A stretch of DNA of 7,144 nucleotides, taken from the NCBI GenBank assembly GCA_036732565.1, contig DAINCF010000374.1, forward strand, positions 1-7,144, given 5' to 3'. The DNA is from JAIVJN01 sp036732565. Its GTDB lineage: Bacteria > Acidobacteriota > Vicinamibacteria > Vicinamibacterales > UBA2999. The position numbers were made by a program, and so were the translations under genes. How positions within the stretch are numbered: the stretch's first letter is position 1; each line of letters starts with the position of its first letter. The notes under the pieces are model-generated. The model was given only the letters and a program-made list of their open reading frames with translations. It searched no databases and was not told the DNA's origin. This document shows, piece by piece, positions 1-5,569 of the stretch.

Positions 1-2
1 GC

Positions 3-137
3 ACGAAGGGCGGAGAGTTGTGGGCCGCGGATGAGCGCGGCGTGCACCGTTCGGATGACGGCGGGAAGAGTTGGCGCCGCACCGTCGGCTATGCCACATC
101 CCCGCGGCATCTACGCGGCCTCGCGCTGATGCAGTAA
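3..137 (+). CDS. C-terminal end of a BNR/YCF48-like beta-propeller protein (partial)
   Basis: The frame is open from the first bases of the window and ends at TAA 135-137, giving the last 44 residues of a protein whose start lies outside. The fragment contains RSDDGGKSWRRT, the classic Asp-box/BNR hairpin (S-x-D-x-G-x-x-W) found in sialidase-like, VPS10/sortilin-like and YCF48-like propellers. The preceding LWAADERGVH is the usual strand leading into such a hairpin. In bacteria these proteins are often secreted or envelope-associated, but the function of this one cannot be told from a fragment. It points toward the minus-strand membrane gene ending at 268. The 130 bases between them (138-267) hold no gene that I can support. 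Confidence 0.7.
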   Translation, partial: TKGGELWAADERGVHRSDDGGKSWRRTVGYATSPRHLRGLALMQ

Positions 138-267
138 CAGCGAGGCCGGCGCCCACGGCCAGCCGCATCGATCATGAAATCGGCATGGCCTTGGACAAGA
201 TCAGCTCGACCCGTGCGGTCGAGACATCGCCGTGCTTCAGTCTCGACGAAGCGCGACGAACCGCTGG

Positions 268-819
268 TCAGTGCATCGGTCGTACTCGACGCTTCTCCCA
301 TCGCGCGATCCGCCAGCGAAGGCCAACGCTGTACGCGAGGTAATAGCCGATCACCATCGCTGCGACACCAAGCGAGCCCGCGACGCCAAATGCCGCGACC
401 AGCGATTCGTCCGGAGCCGAGCGCAGCGTCATCCATCCTCGCCAGAATCCGTAGAGCACGCGGAGGGTGACCGCGAGCGTGACAAGGAGGACGAGCCAAC
501 GATTCGGCGTGTAGTGCAGCGCCCGCATCGACGCTTCCCAACGTGTGACCAGGATGCCGAAGAGGCCAAGGGCGCTCCCTGCCGCGAGGCCGACGAGTGA
601 CGAGGTGAGGACCGCGGGTATCCACACATTGGCGATGGCGGCGGTGAGCAGGAACAACACGACCGAAAGCACCATCACCACGACGTTGAGCGTCGCCATC
701 CACGGTCGCGCAAGGCGACGCATCGTCCCGATGCGGTAACGCTGCAGGAGTATGAACGGCATCATCAGCGCCAGCACGACGGGCAGCACAAACAGCAGCG
801 CCAGGAGAAGGAGCGGCAC
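268..819 (-). CDS. Multi-pass membrane protein, family uncertain (weak DUF1453/CcdC-like resemblance)
   Basis: The gene reads on the minus strand from a GTG at 819 to TGA at 268 and gives about 183 aa. About five hydrophobic segments are visible: residues 1-25 (VPLLLLALLFVLPVV...), two between about 38 and 85, one around the NRWLVLLVTLAVTLRVLYG motif, and a last one near GVAAMVIGYYLAYSVG. The tail is basic (RWEKRRVRP). The open frame extends upstream to 1014, but that stretch is Ser/Arg-rich and unlike coding sequence, so I start at the GTG, which has no good Shine-Dalgarno site. Another possibility is an ATG at 866 in a neighbouring frame: removing a doubled TG in CAAGTGTGCCG would join a short polar N-terminus to the first membrane segment. 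The 5' end may therefore be frameshifted or contain an assembly error. The resemblance to DUF1453 rests only on layout, so treat it as an integral membrane protein of unknown role. Confidence 0.6.
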   Translation of the reverse strand: MPLLLLALLFVLPVVLALMMPFILLQRYRIGTMRRLARPWMATLNVVVMVLSVVLFLLTAAIANVWIPAVLTSSLVGLAAGSALGLFGILVTRWEASMRALHYTPNRWLVLLVTLAVTLRVLYGFWRGWMTLRSAPDESLVAAFGVAGSLGVAAMVIGYYLAYSVGLRWRIARWEKRRVRPMH

Positions 820-862
820 ACTTGTAAGAGTAGGTGAAAGCGGCGGCGGTTGTCGGGCAAGC

Positions 863-1039
863 TCATGTCGGCACGAAGATGAGCGGCACGGTGACGGACT
901 GGTCGAGCGATGGCCCGATACCGTGGAGCGCCGAGAAGAAGAAGTGAATGAAGACATTCGCGTTGAATGAGCCGTCGCAGGTGGCCCATTGCTGCGCGAC
1001 ATGACGTTTCGCACATATGCTGAGAAGACGATGAAGCGC
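863..1039 (-). pseudogene. Remnant of a minus-strand coding region with no start codon
   Basis: Between TGA at 1040-1042 and TGA at 863-865 the minus strand is open for 58 codons. It has a protein-like composition in its second half (for example NANVFIHFFFSALHGIGP and SVTVPLIFVPT), but no ATG, GTG or TTG in frame. Its stop overlaps an ATG (ATGA, 863-866) that would suit a translationally coupled start for the downstream membrane gene. It looks like the tail of a gene whose 5' part was lost where the AraC-family gene now begins on the other strand. I do not recognise the family. The protein-like look could also be chance. Confidence 0.3.
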
Positions 1040-1861
1040 TCAGGGTCGAGGTACAGCGAGGCTCTCCTCGAGGACCTTCGCGCTGCCGGTGCGGCGGTCT
1101 ACGAAGAAACGCCGCCGCCCGCCGACTTGCGCGATGTCGTGGCCTGTCTGTGGGTGTGCGTTGTTCGTGGCGCGGACGCCGGCCAGGCGAGCGCGATTAT
1201 TCCCGACGGCTGCGGGGACTTAATGGTCTACGACGATTCCCCGCCCATCGTCGCGGGGCCGGATGCGACAACCCGGTGGGTCACGATCGGCAACGACACG
1301 GTGATTACCGGAGCGCGGTTCCGTCCTGGCGGCATCCGGGCGGTCTTCGGATGTCCTGCGACCACGATCCTCAACCGCACTGTCCTGCTCTCGGATCTCA
1401 CTGTCGGGACGACACGCCTGCACGAGCGGCTGCTCCTCGCAGGGAGCGTGCGCCAGCGGCAGATCCTCCTCGCGGACTGGATTCGATCGGCCTTCTGCGG
1501 CAATACGATGCTCGACCTCCGAGTACGCGCCGCGTGCCGCTGGCTCACGAACGATCCGCGCGTGGACATCAGCACGCTCGCGGGTCGATTCGATTGGAAC
1601 GTCCGCACCGTCCATCGCGATTTCCACGCCGCCTGCGGCTATGGCCCCAAGTACTTTCAACGCATCATGCGGATCCAGCGTGCCATTCGTGAGTCGCACG
1701 AACCGTCGCGCGCGAACCTTGCCGAAGTCGCTCTCGCAGCGGGCTATGCCGATCAAGCGCACATGACGCGCGACTTTCGCGACATCACCGGGTTCACACC
1801 TGCGCAGCATCTGGTCACTACCCGCCCTGAGTTCGGCCTCTGGATCGCCGAAGGCTGGTAG
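1031..1861 (+). CDS. AraC-family transcriptional regulator with a DUF6597-like N-terminal domain
   Basis: The product is 276 aa from the ATG at 1031. The N-terminal domain (about residues 25-125) has the marks of the DUF6597-type sensor half: a PPP-containing start, IIPDGCGDLMVYDD at about 56-69 and GARFRPGG at about 94-101. The C-terminal part is an HTH_18 AraC DNA-binding domain. Its first helix-turn-helix is near 179-198 (STLAGRFDWNVRTVHRDF) and its second near 230-250 (LAEVALAAGYADQAHMTRDF), followed by GFTPAQHL, the typical AraC ending. Start choice is uncertain: ATG 1031 has GAGAAG only three bases upstream, ATG 1001 and TTG 989 are in frame but lack a ribosome site, and the domain itself needs none of the extra residues. 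Such regulators often control small detoxification or stress genes. The VOC gene downstream on the same strand is a possible target, which is inference only. No ligand can be deduced. Confidence 0.88.
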   Translation: MKRSGSRYSEALLEDLRAAGAAVYEETPPPADLRDVVACLWVCVVRGADAGQASAIIPDGCGDLMVYDDSPPIVAGPDATTRWVTIGNDTVITGARFRPGGIRAVFGCPATTILNRTVLLSDLTVGTTRLHERLLLAGSVRQRQILLADWIRSAFCGNTMLDLRVRAACRWLTNDPRVDISTLAGRFDWNVRTVHRDFHAACGYGPKYFQRIMRIQRAIRESHEPSRANLAEVALAAGYADQAHMTRDFRDITGFTPAQHLVTTRPEFGLWIAEGW

Positions 1862-1954
1862 CTTCTGCTCCAGAGCTCTTCCAGAATCCACTGTCCGAAA
1901 CGTTCAAGACCGGCCTCATCGCGTGTCACTACTCTGCCGGGGAACCTTGTTCGC

Positions 1955-2124
1955 GCTAGCAGCCCGTGGTGGAAGTAGCGGCGTGCACCGAGGGCGGCGA
2001 GGCGCCCCGCGGGCCAGGCGCGACGCCTGAGAATATTCGACCATATTTGAAGAAGGAGCAACGCCGCCCGCGGGGATGCATCGCCGGCCGAATGCCGGCG
2101 CTGCTTTCACCACGGGCTGCTAGC
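1955..2124. repeat. 170-bp MITE/REP-like element with 29-bp terminal inverted repeats
   Basis: The left arm (1955-1983, beginning GCTAGCAGCCCGTGGTG) and the right arm (2096-2124, ending CACCACGGGCTGCTAGC) are inverted copies matching at 26 of 29 positions. Inside, CCCCGCGGGC at 2005-2014 is mirrored by GCCCGCGGGG at 2066-2075. The centre (about 2030-2051) is AT-rich and includes GAATATTC. No transposase is encoded. The whole piece could fold into one long cruciform or RNA hairpin. It ends ten bases before the ribosome site of the VOC gene and may act as a terminator after the AraC gene or modulate the VOC gene. A clean target duplication is not visible: TCGC touches the left edge, but on the right it is separated from the edge by one base. 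Confidence 0.7.
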
Positions 2125-2142
2125 ATCGCGGAAGGAAGAGCC

Positions 2143-2568
2143 GTGACTGATCTCAGTGAATTGAAGGTGGTGTTCGTGGCCGGTTTCGGCCCAATTGTGC
2201 GGGATCCGCAGGCGAGCCAGGCCCTTTACGTCCGTGCCCTGGGGCTGCCGTTGCAATCGCGACCAGAAGATCCCGATTATTTCCATGGTGAGACGCTCGA
2301 CGGCGTTCGCCACTTCGCGCTGTGGCCGATCGAGAGCGCCGCGCGGTCCTGCTTCGGCACGGAGAGCTGGCCGCACGATGTGCCGGTGCCGCAAGGCTGG
2401 ATCGAATTCGACGTCGAGGATGTTCGAGCGGCGAGTGCTGTCCTGAAACAGCGCGGCTACACACTGCTCGTTGACACGCGCGAAGAGCCGTGGGGACAAA
2501 CCGTGACTCGACTCCTCAGTCCCGAAAGCTTGCTCATCGGCCTCACCTACACCCCATGGCTGCGCTGA
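2143..2568 (+). CDS. VOC (glyoxalase/bleomycin-resistance fold) family protein
   Basis: The product is 141 aa, the normal size for a single-chain VOC protein made of two beta-alpha-beta-beta-beta units. I start at the GTG 2143 because AAGGAAGAG sits two bases upstream. The open frame continues further upstream only through the inverted-repeat element. The first unit has PQASQALYVRALGLPL, the usual helix after strand one, then HFALWP near residues 57-62. The second has WIEFDVEDVRAASAVLKQRGY at 86-106 and a final SPESLLIGLTYTPW in place of the common DPDGN-type ending. Histidine 57 and glutamate 88 are possible metal ligands. The family includes glyoxalases, dioxygenases and antibiotic-binding proteins, and the substrate here cannot be told. 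Its TGA overlaps the start of a second, broken VOC gene, so the two were probably once a translationally coupled pair. Confidence 0.85.
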   Translation: MTDLSELKVVFVAGFGPIVRDPQASQALYVRALGLPLQSRPEDPDYFHGETLDGVRHFALWPIESAARSCFGTESWPHDVPVPQGWIEFDVEDVRAASAVLKQRGYTLLVDTREEPWGQTVTRLLSPESLLIGLTYTPWLR

Positions 2569-2728
2569 TGGAGAGCGGCTGCGGACCGTCACGCTCGCGG
2601 TGCACGACCTGTCGCGAGCCCGGCCATTCTACGAGGACGACCTGGGTTGGACAGGCTACTTCGCCGACCCCGACGGCCACCTCTGGGAGATCCAATGGAA
2701 TCCGGCGTTACTGACTGACATGCGCTGA
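2568..2728 (+). pseudogene. Broken VOC-family gene: frameshift near the start and central deletion
   Basis: The frame ending at TGA 2726-2728 reads RLRTVTLAVHDLSRARPFYE followed by DDLGW, the standard first strand and helix of a VOC domain. It then goes straight to TGYFADPDGHLWEIQWNP, the standard last strand of a VOC domain. About 80 residues normally found between these motifs are missing, with the frame preserved at the join near 2651. The frame has no start. The ATG at 2568, overlapping the upstream stop, would enter it only if one AG of GAGAGCGG (2571-2578) were removed. A two-base insertion and an internal deletion therefore seem to have destroyed the gene. It was probably once co-translated with the intact VOC gene just upstream. 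A remaining function as a short peptide is unlikely. Confidence 0.75.
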
Positions 2729-2841
2729 TGGTGCGCGGCATTGAACTCGCCGTATGGTCGAGCTGACCAGACATCTCACAAAACCGCTGCACGAAAGATG
2801 CGGCAGAGGTAAGAAAGTTACTGGACTGCGTCGAGTGGTTG

Positions 2842-2855
2842 GCTATATATATAGC
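2842..2855 (+). promoter_or_regulatory. Possible promoter/operator: 14-bp perfect palindrome ahead of the redox operon
   Basis: GCTATATATATAGC is a perfect palindrome and the most AT-rich stretch in an otherwise GC-rich 170-base gap (2729-2898) before the first gene of the operon. It contains TATATA, which could serve as a -10 element 44-57 bases before the ATG at 2899. The only -35-like hexamer is TTACTG at 2818-2823, at a long spacing, so the promoter call is weak. The symmetry would also suit an operator. The rest of the gap holds no gene that I can support. Confidence 0.35.
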
Positions 2856-2898
2856 GCCCGCGACTCTCGCCAGCACGGTTTTCGCTGGAGGTACTACC

Positions 2899-3618
2899 AT
2901 GCGAGTCGAGCACCGAGCGATTGATGGCGCGGTCATCACGATCGAAGCGGAAGCCGATCTGAGTGCACCGGCCACGGCGGCGGGGTGGGCTATCGTCCCC
3001 TCGCTCATGAGGTCCCACCCGTTCGTGGTCTATCCCCCTGGCCACACCTCGATGATCGAACAGACCGTGCGGTCGGACTTCCGTCACGTGGAGATCCGGA
3101 GCCGCGAGGAGTATGCCGTCAAGGGCGGCACCCTGCATGTTGCGCAGGTCGAGGTCCCGACCGCGACCAAGCGCACCAGAACGCTCACCGTCGGAGGATG
3201 GGAAGGCAAGACCGCGTGCCTGACGACGACGCTGGTGGGCAAGGAGGTCAAGCGGCTCGTCGAGGTGTTCGAGACGCTGCGCTTCACGGAAACAGCGAGG
3301 GGCTTGGAGGTGTTGTCTCCCGTCGTGCCGCGGCCACGGCCGCCGGAGGTCTTCAAGGAGATACGCGGCGTGGGCATCCTGGCGATCCGCCCGGCGATCG
3401 CGAGCGAGCTGGAGCGTGTCCCGCGATCACCCGGCTACGCGACGGAACACGGCGAGCTGTTCCGGTTTCGGCAGAGCAGCCGTGCGCTGATGTTCGTCAG
3501 CCGGTCCGCGATCGCCGGCATCACGCCTTTTGGTCAGCGAGACTCGGGCGAGAGCCTGGCCGCTGCCGCAACGCTGCGCATCGAGTGGGTGCCGCCCGCA
3601 AGCCGGGTCGAGCACTGA
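2899..3618 (+). CDS. Hypothetical protein, first gene of the Mau-like/acyl operon
   Basis: The product is 239 aa. The ATG at 2899 is chosen because GGAGG (2887-2891) lies seven bases upstream. The frame is open back to a TTG at 2839, but that would place the start on the TATA-like palindrome. I do not recognise the family. No signal peptide or membrane segment is visible, and there is one cysteine (in KTACLTT). The sequence looks like an alpha/beta protein in two parts. The first (about 1-130) ends in GKEVKRLVEVFETLRF, a helix-strand pattern reminiscent of DcrB/PsbP-like folds, which is only an impression. A Pro-rich linker (VVPRPRPPEVF) leads to a second part of about 95 residues. The gene lies 30 bases before the MauE-like gene and appears co-transcribed with it, so it may assist the Cys-rich protein or its maturation. 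Confidence 0.75.
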   Translation: MRVEHRAIDGAVITIEAEADLSAPATAAGWAIVPSLMRSHPFVVYPPGHTSMIEQTVRSDFRHVEIRSREEYAVKGGTLHVAQVEVPTATKRTRTLTVGGWEGKTACLTTTLVGKEVKRLVEVFETLRFTETARGLEVLSPVVPRPRPPEVFKEIRGVGILAIRPAIASELERVPRSPGYATEHGELFRFRQSSRALMFVSRSAIAGITPFGQRDSGESLAAAATLRIEWVPPASRVEH

Positions 3619-3648
3619 TCTCTCTCGCGCAGCACACAGGAGGAGCGT

Positions 3649-4212
3649 GTGAGAGGCTTCGTCTATGGACTGAGCTTCACTTTCCTATCCGCCATGCTTC
3701 TGGTCAGCGGACTCGGACATGCCACGCGTCTGGCTCGATTTCGCAGCACACTCCGGGATCACGGGATCGTGCCCCACGCCCAATCCGGCCTGATCGCAGC
3801 TCTCGTCACGGGTCTCGAGCTCCTGACGGGAGCGGTCGTGGCGAGCGTGTTCCTTTCGCCCGCGACCGCGCCGCCGTACGTCGCCGCGGCAGCGCCGTCG
3901 TCTGTCGCCGCGTCCGCGGCGCTCGGCGTTGCATTCCTGCTGTACCTCCGTCGTCTGCTGCGGCAGCCGCCTCGTGCGGTGTCGTGCGGCTGTTCGTTGT
4001 TCTCCGGGCAGCTGACGCCCGTGTCGATCGCGCCGGCCGCGAGCCTGCTGCTCGCGTCGCTCCTCGCGTTCACGACGACGGTCTTGGCCGGACGGGCTGC
4101 CTTCTTCCGCACGGGCGAGGCGTCGTCGGCCGTGCTGTCCATTGCCTGGGGCGCGACACTCGCGGTCCTCGTGCTCGTGGTGCCGGCGGCCGTGGCTCCG
4201 CGTGCGGAGTGA
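3649..4212 (+). CDS. MauE-like redox-associated membrane protein
   Basis: The product is 187 aa. It starts at GTG 3649, with AGGAGG five bases upstream. The layout matches the MauE/DoxX-like family: a first membrane helix ending in SGLGHATRLARFRSTLRDHGIVP, then hydrophobic helices near residues 45-70, 85-103, 125-148 and 158-183. A conserved SCGCS motif with Cys113 and Cys115 follows the RRLLRQPP loop. In methylamine utilisation operons MauE works with MauD in making or correctly disulfide-bonding the light chain. The CGC pair is the likely redox centre. It is followed 14 bases later by a MauD-like thioredoxin, the usual partner. No methylamine dehydrogenase heavy chain is in the window, so this is a Mau-type redox module and not evidence of methylamine growth. 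Confidence 0.78.
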   Translation: MRGFVYGLSFTFLSAMLLVSGLGHATRLARFRSTLRDHGIVPHAQSGLIAALVTGLELLTGAVVASVFLSPATAPPYVAAAAPSSVAASAALGVAFLLYLRRLLRQPPRAVSCGCSLFSGQLTPVSIAPAASLLLASLLAFTTTVLAGRAAFFRTGEASSAVLSIAWGATLAVLVLVVPAAVAPRAE

Positions 4213-4226
4213 GAAGGGCGGTCACA

Positions 4227-4799
4227 ATGCCGGCCGATTCCGTCTTCGACACACGAGCGAGCCTTGAGCTGGCGACATTCTTCGTCACCTGGGTCGCAGT
4301 GGCGCTGCTGAGCGTGATCGTGGTGCACCTGCATCTGCGGCTGGTGCGCCTGGAACGGGCGAGCGCCGCCTCGGAGCGGGCCGCGCCGTACGCGCACCTC
4401 ACCGGCCAGCGCGTGAGTGGGCTGATCGGCGCGACCGACGGTTGGCAGCCGACCGTCGTGCTCTTCCTGTCTTCGTCGTGTGCCGCGTGCGACAAGATTC
4501 TCCGTGAACTGACCGCGCCAGGATGGCAGATCCCTGTCGCGCTCGCGTGGGTCGCGTCGGTGCCGGCGCCGGCACTGGCGTTGCCGTCGAGCGTTCGCAT
4601 CCTTCGCGACGGCGCAACCATCAGCACGGCACTCGGCATTCATGCGACGCCCTTCGTCATCGTCCTGGACGACGAGGGTCGCGTAGAGCGTGCGATGCCG
4701 GTCAATTCGCTTGAAGCGATCGCGCGCGACGTGCGGCCGCGCCTAAGTGCGATCGAAGAACGAGAACCCGGGCGCGAGGTCGAGGAGGTAGCGTCATGA
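4227..4799 (+). CDS. MauD-like membrane-anchored thioredoxin-fold protein
   Basis: The product is 190 aa. One N-terminal membrane helix (about residues 16-37, ELATFFVTWVAVALLSVIVV) anchors it, followed by a short charged linker and a thioredoxin-fold domain facing outside. The active site is SSSCAACDKIL, with Cys85 and Cys88. The cis-proline loop is ATPFVIVLD (Pro142), and GRVERAMPVNSLEAIARDV gives the last strand and helix. This is the arrangement of MauD, which acts as a disulfide reductase or isomerase for the methylamine dehydrogenase light chain. The ATG at 4227 has AAGGG eight bases upstream. Its stop overlaps the start of the 12-Cys gene (ATGA at 4796), which suggests tightly coupled expression with its probable client. 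The C-terminal tail is rich in Glu and Arg. Confidence 0.8.
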   Translation: MPADSVFDTRASLELATFFVTWVAVALLSVIVVHLHLRLVRLERASAASERAAPYAHLTGQRVSGLIGATDGWQPTVVLFLSSSCAACDKILRELTAPGWQIPVALAWVASVPAPALALPSSVRILRDGATISTALGIHATPFVIVLDDEGRVERAMPVNSLEAIARDVRPRLSAIEEREPGREVEEVAS

Positions 4800-5413
4800 G
4801 TCTGAGCATGGAAGACATTCCCCTGATCGAAACAGCCGGGAGGCTGGGGCGCCGCTCGGGAGCTGACGCCTCGGTAGGAGACGCCTATCCGCTGTATCGG
4901 CCGGAGACGGGCACGAGGCTCAGCTCGGCGGTCCTGGCGCTGGGGCTCGATGCGGTCACGCTGCTGCAGGACAAGCTGCACCCAACGGGCCGCCAGCTCG
5001 CGGAGATCCAGCGGCTGTTATACGGCGGCGGCAGCTACACCATGTATCTCGATTGCGGCGGGTACAACTACAACGCCACCTGCGACGAGGCGTGCTTCGG
5101 CTTTCCGGCGCACCTGATGGATCCGTTCTACTGCGCGACGTGCGCCGAGCAGGCGGCCGACCCCGCGGACAATCCGTCGTACAACTGGCACTACGTCGGC
5201 ACACGCGGATCGATCACGTACATGGATCGTGAACCGGACGTCTGCGCCGGGCGCGACGCATGGAAGTGGCAGTTCAAGGAGGGATGCGGCGGCTGCCCGG
5301 ATGAAGCCACGTTCCGGTGCCACGACGGGTTCAAGCGGTACTCGAACAACACGCTCGATCCCACAATCTGCCAGGGCATCGTCTCGTGCGACAACAAGTT
5401 GACCCTGTGCTGA
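4796..5413 (+). CDS. Cys-rich protein (12 Cys), possible client of the Mau-like redox module
   Basis: The product is 205 aa. The ATG at 4796 has AGGAGG seven bases upstream and overlaps the previous stop. Residues 1-86 contain no cysteine or tryptophan and include an RR pair (19-20), a mildly hydrophobic helix at about 43-58 and a YGGG at 76-79. From residue 87 on there are twelve cysteines (87, 96, 100, 113, 116, 150, 164, 167, 175, 192, 198 and 205), including CATC and CGGC motifs and a terminal Cys. Twelve cysteines in six disulfides is also the pattern of methylamine dehydrogenase light chain (MauA), and DCGGYN at 86-91 resembles a MauA segment as I recall it. The three tryptophans (131, 156, 158) all lie downstream of this motif, so the usual tryptophan tryptophylquinone arrangement is not evident. 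It may be a processed, exported disulfide-rich protein. The first part could be a leader, without a clear Sec or Tat signal. Confidence 0.8.
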   Translation: MSLSMEDIPLIETAGRLGRRSGADASVGDAYPLYRPETGTRLSSAVLALGLDAVTLLQDKLHPTGRQLAEIQRLLYGGGSYTMYLDCGGYNYNATCDEACFGFPAHLMDPFYCATCAEQAADPADNPSYNWHYVGTRGSITYMDREPDVCAGRDAWKWQFKEGCGGCPDEATFRCHDGFKRYSNNTLDPTICQGIVSCDNKLTLC

Positions 5414-5541
5414 GCGGGCGCTCGTGGGCGTGGCTCACGCTCGGCGGGCTGGCCGCGCTGGCCGCCTCCTTCGAGGCCGAGGCGGCGCTCGCGTTCACGA
5501 TCGGTCTCGCCGGCGGGCTGTCGCTCGCCGGCTCGGTGTGA
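5407..5541 (+). CDS. N-terminal part of a MauF/CcdA-like membrane protein, ending at an in-frame TGA
   Basis: The stretch is 44 codons from the GTG at 5407, which overlaps the stop of the 12-Cys gene, to TGA 5539-5541. It encodes two hydrophobic segments (SWAWLTLGGLAALAASF and ALAFTIGLAGGLSLAGSV). Read alone it would be a small two-helix membrane peptide. The next open stretch is in the same frame, with only six sense codons (TLNSAA) between the TGA and its first possible start, and together they give one 237-aa protein of MauF/CcdA-like layout. I therefore think this is the first part of that gene. The TGA may be recoded (residue 45), may be a nonsense mutation, or may be a sequencing error. 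There is no clear ribosome site, and translation is probably coupled to the upstream gene. Confidence 0.55.
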   Translation: MLSGRSWAWLTLGGLAALAASFEAEAALAFTIGLAGGLSLAGSV

Positions 5542-5553
5542 ACGCTTAACAGC

Positions 5554-5569
5554 GCAGCCGTGTTGCTGC
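5554..5569 (+). promoter_or_regulatory. Small hairpin after the in-frame TGA, bSECIS-like geometry
   Basis: GCAGC (5554-5558) pairs with GCTGC (5565-5569) around the six-base loop CGTGTT. The loop begins 17 bases after the TGA at 5539-5541. It has G as its second base, followed by U, as described for bacterial selenocysteine insertion elements, where the loop lies roughly 16-37 bases after the UGA with a G among its first two bases. The stem is only five base pairs, and competing pairings (CAGC with GCTG, AACA with TGTT) exist in the same stretch, so this could be chance. Confidence 0.3.

Noticed and set aside
144..160. GGCCG...CGGCC hairpin seven bases after the stop of the first gene
   Set aside because: The stem is five base pairs with no T-run after it. 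Such stems are common by chance at this GC content, so I do not call a terminator.
1850..1954. Minus-strand stretch reading TRDEAGLERFGQWILEELW, resembling the C-terminal end of a LysR-type regulator
   Set aside because: It has no stop after this motif, it runs antisense into the AraC gene, and the upstream part is the inverted-repeat element. It is too short and too weak to annotate.
2985..4226. Long plus-strand open frame upstream of the MauD-like start
   Set aside because: The same frame as MauD stays open for about 400 codons, but the sequence before ATG 4227 is Arg-rich shadow of the 239-aa and MauE-like genes, both of which have good ribosome sites.
3759..4643. A 294-codon open frame on the minus strand under the MauE- and MauD-like genes
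   Set aside because: It has an Arg/Ala/Pro-rich, low-complexity composition with no motif, and it lies opposite two genes with clear family signatures. It is a by-product of high GC.
4796..5413. Calling the 12-Cys protein methylamine dehydrogenase light chain (mauA)
   Set aside because: The Cys count and one motif are similar, but the tryptophans are not where the quinone cofactor needs them and no heavy chain is visible.
5539..5541. TGA read as tryptophan or glycine through an altered genetic code
   Set aside because: Many other genes in the window, including MauE-, MauD- and GNAT-type genes, end in TGA at the expected place.
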